A stretch of DNA of 64,000 nucleotides from NCBI RefSeq assembly GCF_028464065.1, contig NZ_CP116808.1, forward strand, positions 1 through 64,000. Reading direction: 5' to 3'. The DNA is from Saprospira sp. CCB-QB6 (GTDB lineage: Bacteria; Bacteroidota; Bacteroidia; Chitinophagales; Saprospiraceae). Below are positions 26,472-35,499 of this stretch, piece after piece (the first letter of the stretch is position 1; every line of letters begins with the position of its first letter). The notes under the pieces were generated by a model. It was not told the origin of the DNA and did not search any database. It was given only the letters and a program-made list of their open reading frames with translations. The position numbers and the translations under genes were made by a program.

Positions 26472-26858
26472 ATGGAAAAGCAACTTCCTTGGGGAAAAAT
26501 GTATTATCAGGATGGCGTATTTATTTGTGATATTGCCAAAGGAGCACATATTGATATAGCAGAAATGGACATTTGGGCCGATACAGCAGCAGAATTCTCT
26601 GCGGGCCAGCCCTTTACTTTTTTGGTCAATCTTTCTGAGATGAAATCGGTTTCGAAAGAAGCAAGGCGGCTAAAAATTTATGAAGATGAGCGTTTGCATA
26701 TCATTGCTGGTGCCATTCAAATTAAGTCAGTACTTTCTAAAATGCTGGCCAACTTCTTTTTGCAAATGAATAAAATTCCTAGTCCCGTTCGGATGTTTAA
26801 CGATAGAGAAAAAGCCCTAAGCTGGCTAGCCAAATTGCAAAATGATGAGGGAGCTTAA
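26472..26858 (+). CDS. STAS/SpoIIAA-like domain protein
   Basis: A 128-residue soluble protein. The alternating strands and helices (VFICDIAKGAHIDIAEMDIW, FTFLVNLSEMKSVSKEARR, RLHIIAGAIQIKS, VRMFNDREKALSWLAKL) resemble the short STAS/SEC14-like proteins widespread in Bacteroidota, which have no settled function. No phosphorylatable Ser in a DSxG motif is visible, so a classical anti-anti-sigma role is unlikely. It lies 110 bases after mdaB in the same direction without a clear terminator between, so read-through is possible. Confidence 0.6.
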   Translation: MEKQLPWGKMYYQDGVFICDIAKGAHIDIAEMDIWADTAAEFSAGQPFTFLVNLSEMKSVSKEARRLKIYEDERLHIIAGAIQIKSVLSKMLANFFLQMNKIPSPVRMFNDREKALSWLAKLQNDEGA

Positions 26859-26987
26859 ATTGAATATTCGTTTAGGTATTATGCGCATAGGGAAATTACT
26901 GAGCGAAGGGGAAGAACTACCTAAATTTAGCTTATGCGATAAAAACCGCTAAAAATCAGTGACTTGAGGCCTAAATTTGCATCATTA

Positions 26988-27005
26988 GAATAAGACAACT
27001 TATTC
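26988..27005 (+). promoter_or_regulatory. Palindrome in the leader of the TSP3 gene
   Basis: GAATAAG and CTTATTC flank four bases as a perfect inverted repeat, 24 bases before the ATG. A TAAATTTG box (26972-26979) just upstream fits the -7 consensus. The palindrome could be an operator or a leader hairpin. Confidence 0.4.
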
Positions 27006-27028
27006 CAACTCATGCAAAGTTTATCCTT

Positions 27029-27688
27029 ATGAATTTCCCCAAAGTCATGTTATTTGCCCTACTACTCCTTAGCCCAGGCTTTATCTTAGCCAATAATGAT
27101 ATGGACCAAGACGGCATCGCTGATCTGCTTGATTTTGACGCGGATAACGACGGTATCCCCAACTATATAGAAGAGGCTTATACCCCTAAAGATCAGGATG
27201 GAGATGGCATTCCCAATTACTTAGACCTAGATAGCGATAACGACGGTATTCCCGATTTGGTAGAAGCAGGTATGCTAGACCAAAACGGCGATGGCCGAGT
27301 AGATGAATTTATTGATGAGGACCAAGATGGCTGGCATGATTTCGCAAATATAAGCTATGCTCAACTCGATATTGACCAAGATGGACTTCCTGCTTTTTTG
27401 GACCTAGATTTTGATGGAGATGGCCAAGCAGACCTTTGGCTTTGGGAACAAATGGAATTGGACCGAGATGAAAATGGTCAGCTCGATAGTTTTAGAGATT
27501 TGGACCAAGATGGCCTAGATGATCGCTTTGATGGCGACTTGGTCAATATTCAACTTCTCGGAGAAAATACAATTCCGCCTTCTAAACATATTGCCCTTCT
27601 ATACGAGCAAGTCCACAATGCTCCCGCAGCAAATGTAAGCTGTGAAGAGGTCGATCAATATGGCCTTTGCTATGATACTCAACTGTAA
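27029..27688 (+). CDS. Secreted thrombospondin type 3 repeat protein
   Basis: A 219-residue protein with a signal peptide (about 1-22, ending FILAN), then tandem calcium-binding TSP3 repeats of the DxDxDG type (DMDQDGIADLLDFDADNDGI, DQDGDGIPNYLDLDSDNDGI, DIDQDGLPAFLDLDFDGDGQ) covering residues about 24-170. A short tail follows (DGDLVNIQLLGENTIPP, two cysteines) without an obvious sorting domain. Such repeats stiffen extracellular proteins in sea water through calcium. Role unknown. Confidence 0.85.
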   Translation: MNFPKVMLFALLLLSPGFILANNDMDQDGIADLLDFDADNDGIPNYIEEAYTPKDQDGDGIPNYLDLDSDNDGIPDLVEAGMLDQNGDGRVDEFIDEDQDGWHDFANISYAQLDIDQDGLPAFLDLDFDGDGQADLWLWEQMELDRDENGQLDSFRDLDQDGLDDRFDGDLVNIQLLGENTIPPSKHIALLYEQVHNAPAANVSCEEVDQYGLCYDTQL

Positions 27689-27715
27689 ATAACCAACCAC
27701 CAACTATAAGTATTC

Positions 27716-30313
27716 CTAAGGAGCCTCCAATTTGGGGGCTTTTTCATGTCCATAAGTTTGATAATAACTAGCTAGAAGTTCTTCTAGGTATTGTTGTCTA
27801 TCTTTTTGCTCAAAATTCATTCGCTCTTCAAAACCAATAGGTAGAAAAAGGGCCTTTTGTTGACGAGATAATAACTCCCAATCATAGCGATATTGCATCT
27901 GGGCCATCAAAAATGCTTTTTTCCATTTTTTTAATGCCTTTTGCTGCTGCTCATTAAGCGCGCTTTCTCCCAATTTTTTCTCTAGCTCCTTCAGTTGTTT
28001 TCTCCAACAGCTGTACTTTAGTTTTATTAAATTGATGGCCTCTGCTCTAAAAAAATTGGCATCAGCTTGTTCTAAAGCGGTCTTTTCTTGCTCATATTTT
28101 TGCTGCAGCTGCTTCTGCTCCTTAGCCAAATCCTTTAGCGCTCGCTTTAAATTACTTGGCTTCTGCTGAGCATAAAAGGCCTTTTTTCTCTGCATCAGCT
28201 CTAACCACCAAGCAGACAACTCCTTCATCAAAAAAGGTTTTTCTGCTGCCCAAGCCGCTAAAGAGCGTTTTTCTCCTCCTATAAACTGTATTTCAGCCTT
28301 TTCAAGATCAACCCCTTCCAAAGCTAACATACTTTCTATACCGAGCTCATTAAGCAATCCTTGATCTAAATTAGGCCTAATAGATGGCAATTTCTTTTTA
28401 TAATTTCGCTTAAAATTAGCCAACTGCTTCAATCTTCGATTTCCTTCTAGCTCTTCCTGCGCCCAATTACTCTTTAAAGCTCGCTCTTCCTTCTCCAAAA
28501 AGGCTTTTTGGTTTTCATAATTGATCTGAAGCTGCACTAAACTAGCCTCTTTTTTATCTGCGGAAAAACTAAGAGAGGCTAAACGGGCCAATTCCTCAAC
28601 TTCCAATTCTCCTAGATGCACCCTAGCTCCCGCTATACTTTTTTGCCCTTTCAAGGGATAAGGAAACTGCTCCCATAAGCGATTTAAAAAGGCATCTTTT
28701 TTTTGCCAAATAGCGGCTGGAGTGGCTAGATTTTTTTGATTGGACCACTCTTTTATCGCTTCCTCTTCTCGCTTTTGCGCAAAAATGCGCTCTTCCAATA
28801 CCAAAGCCTGCCGCTCTTTCTCCAATTCTGCCAATCGCTGCTGATAATCTCTTTCTAATTGCTTTTTTTCTTCTTCCAACTCCCAATAAGCTAACTCTTT
28901 ATCAGCCAAAGGAGGCTGCTCACTTTCTTCATTCAATGCCTTTAGTTCAGCCCAAATTGCGCCTATTTTCACTGCTTGCCGCTCTTGCAGCAAGAGTTTT
29001 TCTCGCTTATAATAACCTACCAGCGCCAAAGCTAGAGCAACGGGAAATATGGAAAAGCTTTTCTGAAACCCATAGGCCCAATGAAAAATAAGCGACAAAA
29101 AGGCCCCAAGCACAACTAGAATAGGCAGCGCAAATAAAATTTCTTTGCGCAAATAAGTCGGAAAAATTACAGCTTTAGGCAAAGTTGTAGGTAAAAGCAA
29201 GGCCTGTCTGGCCCAATCTGCTCGAATAGCCGCCTGCAACTCATCCAAACTTTTCGCCTCAAGCTCCAAAGAACCAGCTAATTCTGAAACAGTCAACCAA
29301 CGCCCCTTTTCACGCCATTTTAAGGGATAAAAACCTGCAAAACGCTCCAATAAGTCACTATCCCCTAACTCGGCCCACAACAGATAACACCAATCTTTAG
29401 CCGCAGGCCGAAACGAAGGATGTTTATGCCCAGCAATAAAAGCCTGCTTAAATCCTTCTTGCAAAGCCAGCGACTGATCTCTAAAAACTTGATGTGGGGC
29501 AGGAATAACCGAAAAAGAAAAAGCCGAATTATGCACAAAAAGTCCCGCCTCAATCTTTTGATGCAAACTCGCCAGTTGCACATATTCGCCCTCTGCCGTG
29601 GCCGCAAAAGGATGAATCCCAAATAATAATTTATAGATGATAACGGCCAAAGAAAAATTATCCCAACTCGCATCAAAAACAACAGGCCGATCAGCTCCAT
29701 AATACTCTGGCCCACTATACTCTGGCGTACTTACCGTCGCCTTTTCGATGCCATCGGGATGCTCCAACTGCATAGCATCCAAATCGACAAAAGCCAATTG
29801 TTTTTCCGCACTAAATAAGATATTTTCGGGCTTCAAATCAACTAGAACATAGCGTTCTTCCGCTTGCAAATGCGCTAAACCCAAAGCCAATTCAAAAGCT
29901 AGGCAAAGCCGCAAAACTCGACTATTTTCTGTCCCTAAATTATAGACCTGAAAAGCATCCCCCAAGCGACTAGGCAATTTGGGCAAACAAAAAAGCTCTA
30001 GTTTATGCCCTTCCACAAAAGGCATGAGCAAGCCCCTCAGTTGCTTATTTTGGTCCAAAACTAATTCCTCAGGCCAAACGAAAATAGCCTTTTGTTCTTC
30101 CAAAGAACTGGGCGGATAAGCTTGCAAAGCCCGCAACTTGGCCTTTTTTTCGACCTGCAACTTATGCGGATAATACAATTTCACCACCCGATTAACTAAA
30201 GAGCGGGGACTCCTTACCTTATATAACTCTCCTTCTCCCCCATGGGCAAAAGGCTTGGCAGCCAACAAAATACGCTCTTTCGTTTTTTCTAAATAGAAAC
30301 TGTTACTAGACAT
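27716..30313 (-). CDS. Membrane Ser/Thr-type kinase with long coiled coil
   Basis: An 865-residue protein. The kinase domain (about 20-330) has a glycine loop HGGEGELYKV (24-33), the ATP lysine in VVKLYY (Lys45), the catalytic loop LVDLKPENILF (Asp159, Lys161, Asn164; no HRD histidine) and DLD in place of DFG (Asp177). Two hydrophobic helices follow (about 388-432), then some 400 residues of charged coiled coil rich in Lys, Glu, Gln and Ala. The layout recalls the YegI-like kinases of unknown role. The active-site residues needed for phosphotransfer are present. No phosphatase, FHA or TerY-like gene is adjacent. Confidence 0.8.
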   Translation of the reverse strand: MSSNSFYLEKTKERILLAAKPFAHGGEGELYKVRSPRSLVNRVVKLYYPHKLQVEKKAKLRALQAYPPSSLEEQKAIFVWPEELVLDQNKQLRGLLMPFVEGHKLELFCLPKLPSRLGDAFQVYNLGTENSRVLRLCLAFELALGLAHLQAEERYVLVDLKPENILFSAEKQLAFVDLDAMQLEHPDGIEKATVSTPEYSGPEYYGADRPVVFDASWDNFSLAVIIYKLLFGIHPFAATAEGEYVQLASLHQKIEAGLFVHNSAFSFSVIPAPHQVFRDQSLALQEGFKQAFIAGHKHPSFRPAAKDWCYLLWAELGDSDLLERFAGFYPLKWREKGRWLTVSELAGSLELEAKSLDELQAAIRADWARQALLLPTTLPKAVIFPTYLRKEILFALPILVVLGAFLSLIFHWAYGFQKSFSIFPVALALALVGYYKREKLLLQERQAVKIGAIWAELKALNEESEQPPLADKELAYWELEEEKKQLERDYQQRLAELEKERQALVLEERIFAQKREEEAIKEWSNQKNLATPAAIWQKKDAFLNRLWEQFPYPLKGQKSIAGARVHLGELEVEELARLASLSFSADKKEASLVQLQINYENQKAFLEKEERALKSNWAQEELEGNRRLKQLANFKRNYKKKLPSIRPNLDQGLLNELGIESMLALEGVDLEKAEIQFIGGEKRSLAAWAAEKPFLMKELSAWWLELMQRKKAFYAQQKPSNLKRALKDLAKEQKQLQQKYEQEKTALEQADANFFRAEAINLIKLKYSCWRKQLKELEKKLGESALNEQQQKALKKWKKAFLMAQMQYRYDWELLSRQQKALFLPIGFEERMNFEQKDRQQYLEELLASYYQTYGHEKAPKLEAP
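27721..27746 (+). terminator. Terminator of the TSP3 gene
   Basis: AGCCTCC/GGGGGCT stem followed by five T's. It overlaps the last codons of the convergent kinase gene. Confidence 0.6.
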
Positions 30314-30367
30314 GGGAATAAAATCAACGGTTTCCCGAATCTACTATTTTTTTTATTCTTTTTTAGA

Positions 30368-30531
30368 TTTTTTGGGGCCCGCGGCCCAGCTAGGCAAAGC
30401 CTAGCTGGGCCGCCGCTAGGCTGCGCGGCTCGCTATTCGCTCGGCCCTGCGCCAGCAAGCTGGCTCGGTCTGGCCTGCGGCCACTGCTGCGCAGCTGGGC
30501 CATTGGCCCTTCGGGCCAGGGCTTCGCCCCC
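30368..30531 (-). repeat. Structured intergenic repeat, class C
   Basis: Reverse copy. Terminal stem GGCCC/GGGCC. This is the only copy whose central stem (CAG against CCG) is mismatched. H2 GCCAGC-tt-GCTGGC. H3 is a perfect 15-bp stem with three-base loop (30377-30411). The outer hairpins GGCCC-gaa-GGGCC and GGGC-gaa-GCCC are present. The A-rich end faces the kinase start. Confidence 0.9.
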
Positions 30532-30539
30532 TAATAGCA

Positions 30540-30578
30540 AAAAGCAGCCCTTCTCTCAAGAAAGAAGGGCTGCTTAAG
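30540..30578 (-). terminator. Terminator of the RsbR-like gene
   Basis: A 13-bp stem AAGCAGCCCTTCT/AGAAGGGCTGCTT, with A-rich 5' flank on the plus strand giving the T-run on the minus strand. Confidence 0.85.
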
Positions 30579-30615
30579 CTCAAAATATGCAAAGTAAAAT
30601 CATAGAGAAACAGAG

Positions 30616-31482
30616 CTAAAAGGCAACTCCAGCCTCTTTAATGGCCAAACCTAAGGCATCTCGCATACTGCCTGTGGTCCGAATTTCATCAATAGAAATA
30701 CCCAACTCAACAATGGTTTGTGCAATGGGACCAGAAACCCCAGAAATCATGCACTGCGTCCCCATCAAACGAGCCGCTTTGCTCATTTTAATCAAGTGAT
30801 TGGCTACTGCAGTATCCACAATAGCCACACCACTAATATCTAAGATAAAAAACTTGGCTTGTGTCTCTGCAATCTTGTCCAACATGGCCTCCATTACATC
30901 TTTTGCTCGTTTAGAGTCAATAAACCCAACCAAGGGCAAAAGAAGAATATCTTCCCAAATTTGAGCAACAGGAGTAGATAACTCTCGCAAAGCATCATTT
31001 TGGTCCTCCAAGCTCTTTAATGAGCGCTTTCGGTACACTTCCGAAACAATGTCTAGCCCCACCTGTGCATACTTCTTAAAAGCCAAAATAAAGTCTGCAT
31101 CTTTACCTGCATACTTAATAAGCTCTTCTAGTACAAACTCTTGGCAAGCAGCTAACAAAGACATAAATGCATTAAGGCTAAGTCCCAAGCCCAAAAAAGC
31201 ATCCCCAAAACCTAGGTGTCTTTCTACATAGGCCTCATCTAAAACTCCAGAAATCATGTCACTCCAGATAATAGAATTCCCTTGGTCTATTCCCGCAATT
31301 AGGTCTTCTGTATAGTACTCTCCATACTCTGGGCAGTTGCGCATCCAGTCAAAAAGACGCTCAAATACCTGCCCTTCTACTTCTGCTGGAACCTGCTTAC
31401 CCGCTGCAGCAATAAGGTCCAAATCAGATTGATCAATAAAGAATTGTCGCCTGTATAAGGCCGCTGTTTTTACTTTTTGCAT
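30616..31482 (-). CDS. RsbR-type stressosome STAS protein
   Basis: A 288-residue cytosolic protein. The helical N-terminal sensor half (about 15-160) has a globin-like shape and a histidine in YVERHLGFG (His89) where protoglobin-type sensors place the haem ligand. The C-terminal STAS domain (about 175-285) contains DISGVAIVDTAVANHL and GPIAQTIVELGI. Both threonines phosphorylated in RsbR (in the DTxVA and AQT contexts) are kept, as Thr224 and Thr256. In stressosomes RsbR acts with RsbS and the kinase RsbT; none is adjacent. Whether it binds haem is a guess from one residue. Confidence 0.82.
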   Translation of the reverse strand: MQKVKTAALYRRQFFIDQSDLDLIAAAGKQVPAEVEGQVFERLFDWMRNCPEYGEYYTEDLIAGIDQGNSIIWSDMISGVLDEAYVERHLGFGDAFLGLGLSLNAFMSLLAACQEFVLEELIKYAGKDADFILAFKKYAQVGLDIVSEVYRKRSLKSLEDQNDALRELSTPVAQIWEDILLLPLVGFIDSKRAKDVMEAMLDKIAETQAKFFILDISGVAIVDTAVANHLIKMSKAARLMGTQCMISGVSGPIAQTIVELGISIDEIRTTGSMRDALGLAIKEAGVAF

Positions 31483-31516
31483 AGTTGATTCTGATTAGTT
31501 TAGTTGGTCATTCAAT

Positions 31517-31524
31517 CAAATGTA
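31517..31524 (-). promoter_or_regulatory. Candidate -7 box of the RsbR-like gene
   Basis: TACATTTG on the minus strand, about 35 bases upstream of the ATG, matches TAnnTTTG. No TTTG at the right spacing was found, so the call is tentative. Confidence 0.35.
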
Positions 31525-31691
31525 AGCAGAAGACGCTAATTTTCGTCACAAATTCTAAGCTTTACTTAAAAATAATATTTTGCAAATATTGGCATAGGCC
31601 TACTAAAAAATGTTTTAGCAAAAAAACTTGTCCACTTTTGAATTAGAATAGCAACTTATACAAGCTAAAAGCAAAATAAATTTGGTATAAA

Positions 31692-31730
31692 AAAACCGCA
31701 ACATAAGCCAAAGCCTATGTTGCGGTTAAA
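31692..31730 (-). terminator. Terminator of the gene at 31752
   Basis: Stem AACCGCAACATA/TATGTTGCGGTT with a seven-A flank on the plus strand, which is the T-run for the minus-strand transcript. Confidence 0.85.
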
Positions 31731-31751
31731 ATCCTTTCTATCGCCTAAATA

Positions 31752-32762
31752 TTACTTCTCAATTTCGAAAGTTTCGGCAGGAAGATCAATATCAAATTGT
31801 ACATCTTTCACGGTACACTCAATAGGATAACCTTTGAGCTCTTTTTCTTGCTTGTAAGAAACTTGAATACCATTTACCTCTTTATAGTCGCTATAAACTG
31901 TTGTTTCTTGGCGGCTCACAGTACGTGATTGGCTGCTAATTCCAGAAACCCCCTCTTCTACTGTTGATTGAGAGTTGTGGATTTCCTGTACTTTTAGACC
32001 AGTTTCCATATCATAGAAAAACTCATAACGCTCTGTTTGATCGCTATTTTCAGCTACAATCTTATAGGCTTTTCCTTGACGCAAACTTGTTGTACCTGAA
32101 AAAGCAAATTTGTAGCCATGATTCATAAGGCCCAATTCTGTAGGATAAGTAGCTACAGCCTGCTTTTCTTTGATTTCTGCTGCGGTCAATTCGCTGACTT
32201 CTCCATCGCTAAAGTATTGCTTTCCATCAAAGGTTGTGGGAATTTCACTTCCATTCATGCTCGTTAACGTACGGTATTTTTGGCCCTGCAAAATAATATG
32301 CTCCTCATCAATGACAAATTTCTTACTTGTTGAATTCGCTTTGAGACTAGAGCTTCTAGAGATATACATGTTGTTGATTTTCTCTAGTTTATCCTTTCCT
32401 CCTAAGGCGATAAAATAGGCATCAAGAACAGCATCCGCATCGCTAAGGCGGCTATCTGCTGCAGCTTTACTTTTAGAGGAAGCTGCAGCACGGCTGGTAT
32501 TAGCTGTTTTGTCACTACTTTTAGTTGTGCTTGTCTTATCGCTAGTTGCCGACTTGCTTTTTGTTTTGTTTTTGCCAGTTACTGCATCTTCTGCTTTATC
32601 CAAGCTTTTGTCTACCGTTTTATCGACGGCTTTGTCTGCACGTTTTTTTAATTTTTTCTCGGCACGTTCCTGTGCGCGTTTCAAAAAGCCCTGAGCCTTT
32701 GCTTGTTGGGGCATTAGGCCCAAAAATAGGGCAAATACGGAAAGATAAATCCAATGCTTCAT
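31752..32762 (-). CDS. Exported LolA-like protein with basic low-complexity linker
   Basis: A 336-residue protein with a signal peptide (about 1-23, ending AKAQ) and a highly charged, Lys/Ser/Thr-rich low-complexity stretch (about 26-105). It then has a globular beta-rich domain (about 108-336): LDAYFIALGGKDKLEKINNMY, DGKQYFSDGE, YKFAFSGTTSLRQGKAYKIV, YEFFYDMETGLKVQE. That domain resembles the LolA/LppX-like half-barrels of Bacteroidota proteins that track outer-membrane lipids or cofactors. The linker is unlike its neighbours and probably spans periplasm or peptidoglycan. No family is certain. Confidence 0.65.
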   Translation of the reverse strand: MKHWIYLSVFALFLGLMPQQAKAQGFLKRAQERAEKKLKKRADKAVDKTVDKSLDKAEDAVTGKNKTKSKSATSDKTSTTKSSDKTANTSRAAASSKSKAAADSRLSDADAVLDAYFIALGGKDKLEKINNMYISRSSSLKANSTSKKFVIDEEHIILQGQKYRTLTSMNGSEIPTTFDGKQYFSDGEVSELTAAEIKEKQAVATYPTELGLMNHGYKFAFSGTTSLRQGKAYKIVAENSDQTERYEFFYDMETGLKVQEIHNSQSTVEEGVSGISSQSRTVSRQETTVYSDYKEVNGIQVSYKQEKELKGYPIECTVKDVQFDIDLPAETFEIEK

Positions 32763-32906
32763 GAGAATTTGATTTCTGTTAATAGATATAATTTAAATAA
32801 AGGGACGACCGCTTAATCAGTCGGTTAATGAATATTTCTTGCTTAACAAAAACATTGCCTAAAATAACGCTTATAGGACCTGTTTTTACTTCATTTTCTG
32901 CGTTTT

Positions 32907-33056
32907 GCAGGCCGAAGGCCGCAGGCTGAGGGATGGACAGCAGTGGCCTTAGGCCAGACCTAGTTTTTTTGAGCACAGCGAAAAAAAACGCAGGGCCGAG
33001 CGATCAGCGAGCTGCGAGACAGCCCGACCTGAGTGAAGCGAGGGGCAGCCCCAAAA
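32907..33056 (+). repeat. Structured intergenic repeat, class A
   Basis: Forward copy ending three bases before the stop codon of the ABC permease. Terminal stem GGCTG/CAGCC, central stem GCAG/CTGC, H1 TGGCC-tta-GGCCA. H2 is an all-AT stem of seven T's with seven A's. Outer hairpin GGCC-gaa-GGCC. Confidence 0.92.
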
Positions 33057-33059
33057 TTA

Positions 33060-34415
33060 TTAAAACTTAAACATCCAATAAAAAAATTGCTTAACAGAGG
33101 GTTGTTTGCCGTAGAGCAAAATCCCGATGCGGTAAATTCGGCCCGATAACCAAATCATGGCAATGGCCGAGAGGAATAGGATGCCTAAGGATAGGCCAAG
33201 TTGCCAAAGTGGGGGGTCGAAAGCGAGGCGGGCGGGCATGATGACTGGCGCAAAAAAGGGAATATATGAGGCGTATTCGACTAGGCTGCCATTGGGGTTT
33301 TCTATGGCCTGCAAACCAATAAGCATAGCCGCTACAACGGGTATCGTTACGATAATAGTTAGCGATTGTCCCTCGCCCCAATCATCGCCCATAGCGGCAC
33401 CAATAGCGGCAAAAATGGAGGCGTAAAGTGTATAGCCGAGTAAGAAAAAGGCCAAAAAGCAGCTCAGCAAATAGGCATAATTAAATTGGCTAAAGCCCTC
33501 TAAATTGTCCATAATCATCAGCATTTGGTCCTCATCTAGGCCACTGCCTGAAGGCAAGGGCGAGCTGCTTGCTGCGGGTAGAGCCACAAATAGACTGAGG
33601 ATAAGCTGCAGAGTCGGGATCGTTAGCCCCCAAATTAAGAACTGAGTTAGACCAACCGCTCCCACACCAATAATTTTGCCCAACATTAACTGAAAAGGCT
33701 TTACAGAAGAAATCACAATTTCAACAATTCGGCTCGTTTTTTCTTCCATTACCGAACGCATAACCATATTGCCATAAATCAGGATAACCATATAAATGAG
33801 CATCATCATACCCCCTCCTAAAAAGCTAGCTAAATAAACCTGTGCCGAAGCCGCAGTTTCTTTTTCGCCAGCTATATTTAGCTGATTAAAATGTAAGTCG
33901 CTGCCCTTCAAATCGGCTCGTTCCAAGTCTTTTAGGTTAATGCCCAAAAGCTGTCGCCGTTCTTTAATAAGCCGACGAGCCAGGCGTTGTCGCAATAGAG
34001 ATTGAGTGCTAGCGCTCAGGGGTTCACGGCCATAAAGCTCTAATTGAATAGTCAATAAATCTGTTAAGTTATCTCGATTTTGCACCGCTGTTTTGGGAAT
34101 ATGCAAAAGCGCATCCACCTGATTATTTTCTGCCTGAGCCAATAAGTCGCGCAAGCTATCTAAGCTTGCTTTGGGCGCAGCAACTAAGTTCAAACTACCC
34201 GAAGAAGAAAGTGCGCCCTCCACCTGATTGAGCAAATTGGCCTCATCTACTACCCAAATCGTTTTTTCTTTACTCACCGCCGACATACTCGCAAAAATAC
34301 TAATGCTAAAGAGCAACAAAAAGCCTAAAGGCGTGAGAATAGTGGTGAGAATAAAACTTCTTTTTCGCACCCTAGAACCGTATTCACGGCTTATAATTAA
34401 CCAAAGTTTTCGCAT
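33060..34415 (-). CDS. ABC-2 type exporter permease (NatB-like)
   Basis: A 451-residue inner-membrane protein: a first helix after SREYGSRVRKRSFILTTILTP, a large periplasmic domain (about 50-200), then five or six helices ending RLAFDPPLWQLGLSLGILFLS. The N-terminal SREY...RVRKRSF and the VMEEKTSRIVEIVISSVKP segment are typical of NatB/YhaP-type permeases. It pairs with the ATPase gene that ends five bases upstream. NatAB systems export sodium or drugs; the substrate here is not determinable. Confidence 0.88.
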   Translation of the reverse strand: MRKLWLIISREYGSRVRKRSFILTTILTPLGFLLLFSISIFASMSAVSKEKTIWVVDEANLLNQVEGALSSSGSLNLVAAPKASLDSLRDLLAQAENNQVDALLHIPKTAVQNRDNLTDLLTIQLELYGREPLSASTQSLLRQRLARRLIKERRQLLGINLKDLERADLKGSDLHFNQLNIAGEKETAASAQVYLASFLGGGMMMLIYMVILIYGNMVMRSVMEEKTSRIVEIVISSVKPFQLMLGKIIGVGAVGLTQFLIWGLTIPTLQLILSLFVALPAASSSPLPSGSGLDEDQMLMIMDNLEGFSQFNYAYLLSCFLAFFLLGYTLYASIFAAIGAAMGDDWGEGQSLTIIVTIPVVAAMLIGLQAIENPNGSLVEYASYIPFFAPVIMPARLAFDPPLWQLGLSLGILFLSAIAMIWLSGRIYRIGILLYGKQPSVKQFFYWMFKF

Positions 34416-34420
34416 AATTT

Positions 34421-35320
34421 TTATTCCTGTACCATTTCGATAAATATCTCTTGCAAGCTAGGCAAAACCTCCTCAAAACGCCGTATAGGCAAGCCCGCAG
34501 CCACCACAGCCGCAAAAAGTTCTGCGCTTGTTTGTTCTTCTTGCAAGCGAATTTTTAACCAGTCCTCGCCCTGCTCTAATAGCTCAAAAGCATGCGCAAA
34601 ATCATTAGCGGCTGGACCTTGAGTTTGGATCAAAAATTCATTCTTCTTAAAGCGCTCTTTGACCTCTTCTACCTTGCCCAAAAATAATTTCTCGCCTTTG
34701 TTAATCAAGAGAATCTGCTCGCAAATTTGTTCTACCTGCTCCATGCGGTGGGTCGAAAACAAAATAGTGCTTCCCTCCTCTTTTAAGCGGTAAATTTCTT
34801 CTCGAATAATTTGGCTATTCAAAGGATCTAAACCCGAAAAAGGCTCATCCAAAATTAAAAGTTCTGGCTCGTGAATCACTGTCACAATAAACTGAATCTT
34901 TTGCTGCATTCCTTTAGATAATTCCTCAATCCGCTTCTTTTTCCAGCCCTCAATATCAAAGCGCTGCAGCCAAGCAATCATCCGCTTTTTGGCCTCTTTT
35001 TTTGTCAATCCCTTCAAGCGAGCCAAGTACATAATTTGTTCGCTCACCCGCATTTTTTTATACAAACCGCGCTCCTCTGGCATATAACCAATTTTACGCT
35101 GCGTTTTTGGCCCCACCAACTGCCCATCAAAAAAAATCTTTCCTTCATCGGCCTTCGTAATGGCGCAAATCATCCGAATCAATGAGCTTTTGCCCGCCCC
35201 ATTGGGACCCAACAAACCAAAAATTTGGCCTCGACTCAACTCAAAACTTAGGTCATTCACCGCCTTATGCCCAGCATATTGCTTATGAACGCCTTCCAAT
35301 TTTAATAAACTTGTATCCAA
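34421..35320 (-). CDS. ABC exporter ATP-binding protein (NatA-like)
   Basis: A 299-residue ATPase: Walker A GPNGAGKS (38-45), Q-loop near IGYMPEERGLY, signature LSKGMQQ (134-140), Walker B LLILDEPFSG (154-163) and H-loop STHRMEQ. A C-terminal extension of about 80 residues is usual in NatA/DUF4162 types. Upstream and five bases from the permease, it completes a two-gene export operon. Confidence 0.92.
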   Translation of the reverse strand: MDTSLLKLEGVHKQYAGHKAVNDLSFELSRGQIFGLLGPNGAGKSSLIRMICAITKADEGKIFFDGQLVGPKTQRKIGYMPEERGLYKKMRVSEQIMYLARLKGLTKKEAKKRMIAWLQRFDIEGWKKKRIEELSKGMQQKIQFIVTVIHEPELLILDEPFSGLDPLNSQIIREEIYRLKEEGSTILFSTHRMEQVEQICEQILLINKGEKLFLGKVEEVKERFKKNEFLIQTQGPAANDFAHAFELLEQGEDWLKIRLQEEQTSAELFAAVVAAGLPIRRFEEVLPSLQEIFIEMVQE

Positions 35321-35335
35321 TCTTCTGTTTTTTTC

Positions 35336-35490
35336 TTTTTTGGGGCTGCCCCGCCCTGCGGGCGGGTCGGGCTGTGTCGCAGCTCGCTAATCACTCGGCC
35401 CTGCGCAAAATTTCGCTACGCTCATTTTGCTGGGTCTGCGGCTTTGCCGCACTGCTGTCCATCCCTCAGCCAGTCGTCGCTTCGCTCCTC
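35336..35490 (-). repeat. Structured intergenic repeat, class A
   Basis: Reverse copy filling the gap between the ATPase start and the next gene's stop. Terminal stem GGCTG/CAGCC, central stem GCAG/CTGC, H1 TGCGGC-aaa-GCCGCA, H2 GCAAAAT/ATTTTGC, H3 CCCGCCC-gca-GGGCGGG. The conserved middle has GTGATTAGCGAG instead of GCGAxxAGCGAG. Confidence 0.92.
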
Positions 35491-35499
35491 TTCTTGGAC

